The notes under the pieces: generated by a model | The model's input: only the letters and a program-made list of their open reading frames with translations | The model's database searches: none | What the model was told of the DNA's origin: nothing | Shown here: one piece after another, positions 56,783-64,000 of the stretch | How positions within the stretch are numbered: the stretch's first letter is position 1 | Layout of the letters: each line of letters starts with the position of its first letter | Source: JACJWR01 sp964474045 | GTDB lineage: Bacteria; Actinomycetota; Actinomycetes; S36-B12; UBA10799 | Assembly (NCBI GenBank): GCA_964474045.1 | Contig: CAYYRC010000010.1 | Location: forward strand, 40,833 to 104,832 | Direction: 5' to 3' | DNA length: 64,000 bases | Made by a program: the position numbers and the translations under genes

Positions 56783-56796
56783 GGGGCTTTGGTCCC
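56783..56796 (-). promoter_or_regulatory. DosR/DevR-like imperfect palindrome upstream of RCC1 protein 2
   Basis: On the minus strand GGGACCAAAGCCCC, one mismatch from the GGGAC-N4-GTCCC pattern and otherwise like the box at 54337-54350. It stands 73 bp before GTG 56710. Confidence 0.4.
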
Positions 56797-56850
56797 AGCA
56801 TCGCCCGGTTAGCGGGGGGCAAGGTCAGCGGCAGCAGCGGCCGCCTTCGC

Positions 56851-58488
56851 TCAGCCCTGCAGCGCCGCCGACACCACCTCGCGCGCCGACTCCTGGATCT
56901 GCGCCAGGTGCTCGGCGCCCAGGAACGACTCGGCGTAGATCTTGTAGACGTTCTCGGTGCCCGACGGCCGCGCCGCGAACCAGCCGTTCTCGGTGGTGAC
57001 CTTCAGGCCGCCGATGGGCGCGTCGTTGCCCGGGGCGCGGGTGAGGATGGCGGTGATCGGCTCGCCGGCGAGCTCGGTGGAGGTGACGTCCGACGGGCTG
57101 AGCGAGGCGAGCTTGGCCTTCTCCTCGCGGCTGGCCGGCGCGTCCACCCGGGCGTAGACCGGGTTGCCGTAGGCCTCGGTCAGCCGGCGGTAGTGCTCCG
57201 AAGGGCTGCTGCCGGTGGCGCCGCGGATCTCCGAGGCCAGCAGCGCGAGCAGCAGGCCGTCCTTGTCCGTGGTCCAGACGCTGCCGTCCATCCGCAGGAA
57301 GGACGCCCCGGCGGACTCCTCGCCGCCGAACCCGATCGAGCCGTCGATCAGGCCGGGCACGAACCACTTGAACCCGACGGGGACCTCCACCAGGCGGCGC
57401 CCGATACCGGCGGCGACGCGGTCGATCATCGTCGAGCTCACCAGCGTCTTGCCGACGCCCGCGTCCGGCGACCAGCCCGAGCGGTTGCCGTACAGGTACT
57501 CGATGGCGACCGACAGGAAGTGGTTGGGGTTCATCAGCCCGTGGTCGGGGGTGACGATGCCGTGGCGGTCGGAGTCGGTGTCGTTGCCGGTGGCGATGTC
57601 GTACTGGTCGCGCTTGCCCACCAGCGAGGCCATGGCGTTGGGCGACGAGCAGTCCATCCGGATCTTGCCGTCCCAGTCCAGCGTCATGAAGCCGAAGGTC
57701 TTGTCGACGGCCGGGTTGACCACCGTCAGGTCCAGGTCGTATCGGTCGGCGATTGCGGGCCAGTAGTCCACGCTGGCGCCGCCCAACGGGTCCGCGCCGA
57801 TCTTGACCCCGCGCACGGCGTCCATGTTGATGACGCTGCCTAACGCGTCGACATAACGCTCGCGGAAGTCGTAGGTCCCGGTGGTGTCGGCGCCCAGGGC
57901 CCGCGGCAGGCCGACGCGCAGGATGCCCTCGCCGCCGTTGCGCAGCAGCTCGTTGGCGCGGTCCTGGATCCAGCGCGTGACGTCGGTGTCGGCGGGGCCG
58001 CCGTTGGGCGGGTTGTACTTGAAGCCGCCGTCGCGCGGGGGGTTGTGCGAGGGAGTGATGACGATGCCGTCGGCGGTGCCGCCGACGGCGGTGGCGTTGT
58101 GCTCCAGGATCGCCAGCGACACCGCCGGCGTGGGCACGTAGGAGTCCCGGGAGTCGATCAGCACCCGCACCCCGTTGGCCGCCAGCACCTCCAGCGCCGT
58201 GGCGTGGGCGGGCTCGGACAGGGCATGCGAGTCGCGGCCCATGAACAGCGGCCCGTCGTATCCCTGGGCCCTCCGGTAGTCGCAGATCGCCTGGGTCGTC
58301 GCGGCGATGTGGTCGTCGTTGAACGCAGCGTCCGCGGCCGACCCCCGGTGGCCGCTGGTGCCGAAGGCCACCTGCTGCGCAGGGTCGGCGGGGTCTGGGT
58401 GAAGCGAGTAGTAGTCGGTGACTAGCCGCGCGATGTCGATCAGGTCCTCGGCTTGGGCTGGCTGGCCGGCCCGGGGGTGGTTGGTCAC
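56851..58488 (-). CDS. pgm: Phosphoglucomutase (alpha-D-glucose phosphate-specific)
   Basis: Interconverts glucose-1-phosphate and glucose-6-phosphate for glycogen, trehalose and cell-wall sugars. 545 residues, the normal length of bacterial Pgm. FGTSGHRG at the N-terminus, phosphoserine loop ITPSHNPPRDGGFKYNPPNGGPAD, metal loop GNDTDSDRHGIV, sugar-binding GGEESAGASFLR, and the phosphate-binding RPSGTENVYKIYAESF are all present. GTG 58488 (VTNHPRAGQPAQ) is the start that matches the family; the frame stays open to 58989 by GC bias only. It is flanked by genes for secreted repeat proteins on both sides. Confidence 0.95.
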   Translation of the reverse strand: MTNHPRAGQPAQAEDLIDIARLVTDYYSLHPDPADPAQQVAFGTSGHRGSAADAAFNDDHIAATTQAICDYRRAQGYDGPLFMGRDSHALSEPAHATALEVLAANGVRVLIDSRDSYVPTPAVSLAILEHNATAVGGTADGIVITPSHNPPRDGGFKYNPPNGGPADTDVTRWIQDRANELLRNGGEGILRVGLPRALGADTTGTYDFRERYVDALGSVINMDAVRGVKIGADPLGGASVDYWPAIADRYDLDLTVVNPAVDKTFGFMTLDWDGKIRMDCSSPNAMASLVGKRDQYDIATGNDTDSDRHGIVTPDHGLMNPNHFLSVAIEYLYGNRSGWSPDAGVGKTLVSSTMIDRVAAGIGRRLVEVPVGFKWFVPGLIDGSIGFGGEESAGASFLRMDGSVWTTDKDGLLLALLASEIRGATGSSPSEHYRRLTEAYGNPVYARVDAPASREEKAKLASLSPSDVTSTELAGEPITAILTRAPGNDAPIGGLKVTTENGWFAARPSGTENVYKIYAESFLGAEHLAQIQESAREVVSAALQG

Positions 58489-58672
58489 GTCACTGCCGCC
58501 TTCTCGTCGGTTGATTACGCATGGTTCGCCCGCGGTGTCAGTGTGCCGTGGCCGGACCCACGATGTCCCGTCTGCGTGCGCGTGGGGAAGTCCCCGCACC
58601 ACGCCCTGACCTGTGACGGGCTTGGATTTTCCGTAGTCTTTGGTATGGACTGATGGGCAGGGAGTTAATGCC

Positions 58673-61600
58673 ATGAGGCGCGTACTTGCGGCGATGTGGG
58701 TAGTGGTCTTCTTGGTGATGGGGGCCATGCTGACCGCAGGCCCCGTGGCCGGCGGAGCGGGGCAGACGTTCCACGTGACCAGCCCGGACCTGTGCGGGGG
58801 TACTGGGACATTCGAGCAGGCCGTCAAGGATGCCAATGCCAGCTCCGGCAAGGACACGATCGAGTTCGACGCCGGCCTGCGGGTGGACGCCTCGTCCTGC
58901 GGTCGGCTCCACCAAGGCCCGGGGCAGTACCCGATCGTGGCCACGCAGGCCGTGGATGTGGTGGGCAATGGTGCGCGAATCGAGGGCAACCAAGTTTGGA
59001 TCGACGCCAGCGGCGCGACGAACCCGGTTACTGCGTGCCCGCTCAGCTCCGCCGGCCATGTGTGGGCCGCTCAGTCCAAAGGCTTCATCGCCGTTGGCGA
59101 GCTCGGCAAGGACAACTCCGGGGTGGACGTTTCGATCAGCGGCCTTGACTTCGACAACCTGCCCTCGCTTGCAGCTGCCTACGAGAACGCGTCGCTGACG
59201 CTTGCCGATAGCCAGGCCAAGAGGATCAACTCGTTCAACAACGACTGCCATCTCACGGCCATCGCCGGGACCACCGGTGCCGATATCACCCTGCGCAACG
59301 TTGGGATTAGCGACTCTCACGCGCCCGGCGTCGGCTCCGGCGAGAACGACATCCTCGGCTTGATCGAGGGAGTCGACGGTGACCTGGTCCTGGACCGGGT
59401 CACGCTGGACTCGAACGTGCAGGGTCGTGCGGTTTCGTGGCACAACTCCGCGGGCGTCGCCACGGCCAAGATCGTGTCGTCGAAGATCCTCGACTCCGGC
59501 GGCCTGCGGCTGGACGCGAACACTAGCCAGATCGTCAACACCGCCTTCTACACCCACGGTCAGACGCCGGCCAACAGGATCACCACGTCACGCGGCGCGA
59601 CGACCATCAAGGCCAGCACCCTCTACTGGATGCAGCCGGTCTGCCAACCCGCGTGCGGTGTCAACGGGATAGGCCTGCAGGTCACGGGGACCGGCACGTT
59701 CGACCTCAGCAGTTCGGCCATCGGCGCCGTGGCCACCTTCCCCAACTCGGGTCCGCTGCTGTTTGGTGACAAGGCCAGGTTCACCTCGGACGACACCACC
59801 TGGGTGCAGCAGACGGCCAACCAATCAAACGCCGCGCTGCAGACGATCCTGCCCAAAGTGCTCACCGGCATGCCAGGGCTGAAGGCCATTGACTTCGGGC
59901 AGCTCTGGGTCGACGCCGTCACACCGATCCTGGGCTCAGCGGGTACCCCGGGGGTGCTCGTGGACTCGGTGCTCGACGGAGCGTGCCCGGGCGGGGCGAA
60001 CGCGCTGCTCAGCCCGATCGACGGCTCGTGCATCACCGCCGATGTGCTGGGCAACCCGCGGTGGGACGCCGGCAACGGCAAGCGCAACATCGGCGCGGTG
60101 CAGAACGTGCAGTCCCCGCACATGACGCTGGATCCGGCCGCTTCGATCACCGCGACCTCGGTGCCGCTGTCGTGGAACCGGCCGCTGGATCCTGCGTCCG
60201 GCCCCATCACGGCCTACCAGATCTTTTGCGCTCCGGCTGCCGGAGGTCCGCTGCAGACGTACTACGTGTCGGGGCCGGACAGCTTGAAGGCGACGATCCC
60301 CGGTCTGACGCCGGGCAAGCCCTACGTGTTCAACGTCGTCGGCGTCAATCGGGTCGGCCCCGGCCCGCGCTCCAACGAGGTCACCGCGACGCCGGTCGGC
60401 ATGGTGGGGATCCCCGGTGTGACGGCGACGGGCGGTAACCACCAGGTGGTCGTCACCTGGACCGAGCCGGACTTTGCCGGCAACCCCGGGCCGGCGCTGT
60501 ACAGCGTCTACTACCGGAAGTTGGGCGACCCCTTCTGGATCAACGGGCCCTTCGACCTCGCTGAGCGGGCGACCACCATCCGGGGCCTCGAGAACGGGGT
60601 CGCCTACGAGTTCGGGGTCGTGGCCCAGGTCGCCGACGGCAATGTGTCCCCGCAGCTCGGCGTGGGGTCGGCGACTCCCACACCGGGGGCAGGGGCATCG
60701 GTGTTCGTGCCCATCGACCCGGCGCGCGTGTACGACTCCCGCCTGGCCGGTCCCGGCGGCACACCGGACCCGATCCCTGGCAATCACGGCTCACGGGTGA
60801 TGAGCGTCGCCGATGCGATCGACGTCGTCACGGGACGAGTGCTGCAGCGTAACGTGGTGCCGGCCGGTGCCAGCGCGGTGGCCTTCAACCTGACAGCAAC
60901 CGAAACGCAGTCGCGGGGCTGGTTCGCGATCACCCCGGGCGACGCATCGACGTACTCTGCCTCGACGGTGAACTGGGCTGGCGGGTCGGAGGTCATCGCC
61001 AACGGGCTGACGGTCAAGCTCGCCTCGGATCGCACCGTCAAGGTGTTCAACGGGTCCGACCAGGCCACCGACGCCGTGCTGGACATTGTCGGCTACTTCA
61101 TCGACCCCTCGCAGGCAGGCCAGGTCTTCCACGAGATCACACCCACACGGGTTTACGATTCGCGAACTGCCGGGCCGTGGGGCACCCCGGACCCGCTTGC
61201 CGGCGGCGCCGACCGGGTGCTATCGGTCGCAGACGGGCTCACTCCGCCTTCCCAGGACATCGTCCCGGCCGGGGCGACCGCGGTGGCCTACAACATCTCG
61301 GCCGTTGACACCTCCGCGCGCGGCTGGTTTGCCGTTACACCTGGGGACGCCGCGACGTATCGGTCCTCGACGCTCAACTGGGCAGGGGCCGGCGATGTGA
61401 TCGACAACGGGCAGTTGGTCAAGCTCGACGCTAACCGTCAGATAAAGGTGTTCAACGGATACGGCCCGCCGACGAACCTGGTGGTGGAGGTGCTGGGCTA
61501 CTTCACGCCGAGCGTTGGGGCCACTGACGGCACCTACTTCCATGCGCTCGACCCGGTGCGGGCCTACGACTCCCGTGCCGCCCAACCCGATCCGGGCGCG

Positions 61601-61930
61601 GTTGCGGGCGGCAGCACCCGCAGGGTGGCTATCGCCGACGGGCGCGACATCACAACAGGCGCGGTTACCGTCGCCGACGTCATCCCGGTCGGCACCCCGT
61701 CGATCGTCTACAGCATCACCGCCACGGACACCACCAGCCGCGGCTGGTTCTCGGTCACCCCCGGCGACGTGTCGGACCAATTGACCACCTCGATCAACTG
61801 GCCCGACGCCGGCGACGTGGTCGCCAACGGCCTCACGGGGGCCGTCGACGGCCAGCGCACTATCAACGTCCGCTCTGGATCGCCCAGCCAAACCAACCTG
61901 GTCATCGACCTGTACGGCTACTTCAAGTAG
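58673..61930 (+). CDS. Secreted protein: beta-helix region, two FN3 domains, three YDSR/DTR-type repeats
   Basis: 1085 residues. Signal peptide RRVLAAMWVVVFLVMGAMLTAGPVAGG. Residues about 30-460 look like a right-handed parallel beta-helix (TFEQAVKDANASSGKDTIEFDAGLRV..., choice-of-anchor-type start, with many short N-G turns). Two fibronectin type III domains follow (about 480-570 SATSVPLSWNRPLDPASGPITAYQIFC..., 575-665 QVVVTWTEPDFAGNPGPALYSVYYRK). Three repeats each start with PARVYDSR and carry GWFAITPGDASTYSASTVNWAGG and VVEVLGYF; these are the same family as the DTR repeats of the RCC1 proteins. It probably binds carbohydrate or other cells; no catalytic motif is certain. ATG 58673 with GGGAG upstream. 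Confidence 0.88.
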   Translation: MRRVLAAMWVVVFLVMGAMLTAGPVAGGAGQTFHVTSPDLCGGTGTFEQAVKDANASSGKDTIEFDAGLRVDASSCGRLHQGPGQYPIVATQAVDVVGNGARIEGNQVWIDASGATNPVTACPLSSAGHVWAAQSKGFIAVGELGKDNSGVDVSISGLDFDNLPSLAAAYENASLTLADSQAKRINSFNNDCHLTAIAGTTGADITLRNVGISDSHAPGVGSGENDILGLIEGVDGDLVLDRVTLDSNVQGRAVSWHNSAGVATAKIVSSKILDSGGLRLDANTSQIVNTAFYTHGQTPANRITTSRGATTIKASTLYWMQPVCQPACGVNGIGLQVTGTGTFDLSSSAIGAVATFPNSGPLLFGDKARFTSDDTTWVQQTANQSNAALQTILPKVLTGMPGLKAIDFGQLWVDAVTPILGSAGTPGVLVDSVLDGACPGGANALLSPIDGSCITADVLGNPRWDAGNGKRNIGAVQNVQSPHMTLDPAASITATSVPLSWNRPLDPASGPITAYQIFCAPAAGGPLQTYYVSGPDSLKATIPGLTPGKPYVFNVVGVNRVGPGPRSNEVTATPVGMVGIPGVTATGGNHQVVVTWTEPDFAGNPGPALYSVYYRKLGDPFWINGPFDLAERATTIRGLENGVAYEFGVVAQVADGNVSPQLGVGSATPTPGAGASVFVPIDPARVYDSRLAGPGGTPDPIPGNHGSRVMSVADAIDVVTGRVLQRNVVPAGASAVAFNLTATETQSRGWFAITPGDASTYSASTVNWAGGSEVIANGLTVKLASDRTVKVFNGSDQATDAVLDIVGYFIDPSQAGQVFHEITPTRVYDSRTAGPWGTPDPLAGGADRVLSVADGLTPPSQDIVPAGATAVAYNISAVDTSARGWFAVTPGDAATYRSSTLNWAGAGDVIDNGQLVKLDANRQIKVFNGYGPPTNLVVEVLGYFTPSVGATDGTYFHALDPVRAYDSRAAQPDPGAVAGGSTRRVAIADGRDITTGAVTVADVIPVGTPSIVYSITATDTTSRGWFSVTPGDVSDQLTTSINWPDAGDVVANGLTGAVDGQRTINVRSGSPSQTNLVIDLYGYFK

Positions 61931-62089
61931 GGCCCTCAGGAGCGGCGCGTTCACTGTCCGCGAATCGGGGAAGCGGCTGATAGCGGAACCTGGTTACGTG
62001 GGCAATGCTGTTGTCGGCCCCAGGGCCTACAGTCAGTGCCACAGTCGGCTGGAACCCTCCACCGGCGACCGCGCGCAGGGAGTGTGTGA

Positions 62090-64000
<1,911 letters not shown>

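Overview
This window is a 64 kb piece of a high-GC actinobacterial chromosome. The evidence is gene content: Lsr2, ClpC, a DtxR/IdeR-type regulator, a 13E12/DUF222 HNH protein, RCC1-repeat secreted proteins, and a DUF2520-panC-...-coaX-...-lsr2-clpC order that recalls mycobacteria and relatives. Many genes start with GTG and overlap their neighbour by 4 bp. I cannot name the genus.

Layout. (1) 0-18.9 kb is mostly housekeeping: serC, a citrate synthase and an alpha/beta hydrolase (minus strand); pdxH, a ParA ATPase and its small basic partner (plus); a DNA photolyase and a DtxR-type metalloregulator (minus); a run of SDR, GGDEF-EAL, LPG-synthase-type membrane protein, PAP2 phosphatase and DUF805 protein (plus); a sirtuin and a large unrecognised secreted protein (minus); tRNA-Arg(CCT); a small conserved protein and an exported hydrolase lipoprotein. 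(2) 18.9-39 kb is accessory DNA. It holds an HNH protein behind a LexA-box promoter, a CFI-box protein, a decayed repeat gene, a free-standing IF-2 N-terminal domain protein, and two copies of an unrecognised module. The first copy (23.2-25.7 kb, plus) is zinc-ribbon protein, helical protein, PPP-type phosphoesterase. The second (35.7-39.0 kb, minus) has homologous zinc-ribbon and helical proteins, a calcineurin-type phosphoesterase, a J-domain membrane protein and a CbxX/CfqX AAA+ ATPase. Between them lie an AT-richer block with a complete ISL3-family insertion sequence and a Nudix / membrane DUF5919-like / 2H-like gene group, then two unknown genes (one frameshifted) and an IS110-family element. 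(3) 39-51.9 kb is core again: a glycine betaine/choline-type ABC importer, an orphan NuoD-like protein, two bacterial PH-domain membrane proteins, then DUF2520, panC, nadB, nadC, coaX, an ArgA-like acetyltransferase and lsr2, serving pantothenate/CoA and NAD synthesis. (4) 51.9-62 kb carries three large secreted proteins that share a roughly 130-residue DTR/YDSR repeat, with phosphoglucomutase among them; clpC then runs off the right edge.

Main candidates for something new. First, the twice-occurring zinc-ribbon + helical protein + phosphoesterase module. Second, a 13-bp intergenic motif, CGTCCGTCARTAG, which occurs five times, always pointing at a downstream accessory gene (CFI-box, IF-2N-like, frameshifted gene, AAA+ ATPase, J-domain protein) and so ties them together as a possible regulon. 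Further signals are a 20-bp perfect palindrome next to a good promoter, DosR-like palindromes in front of both RCC1 genes, and a perfect 26-bp inverted repeat over the sirtuin start. All homology calls come from reading the translations by eye; no database search was run.
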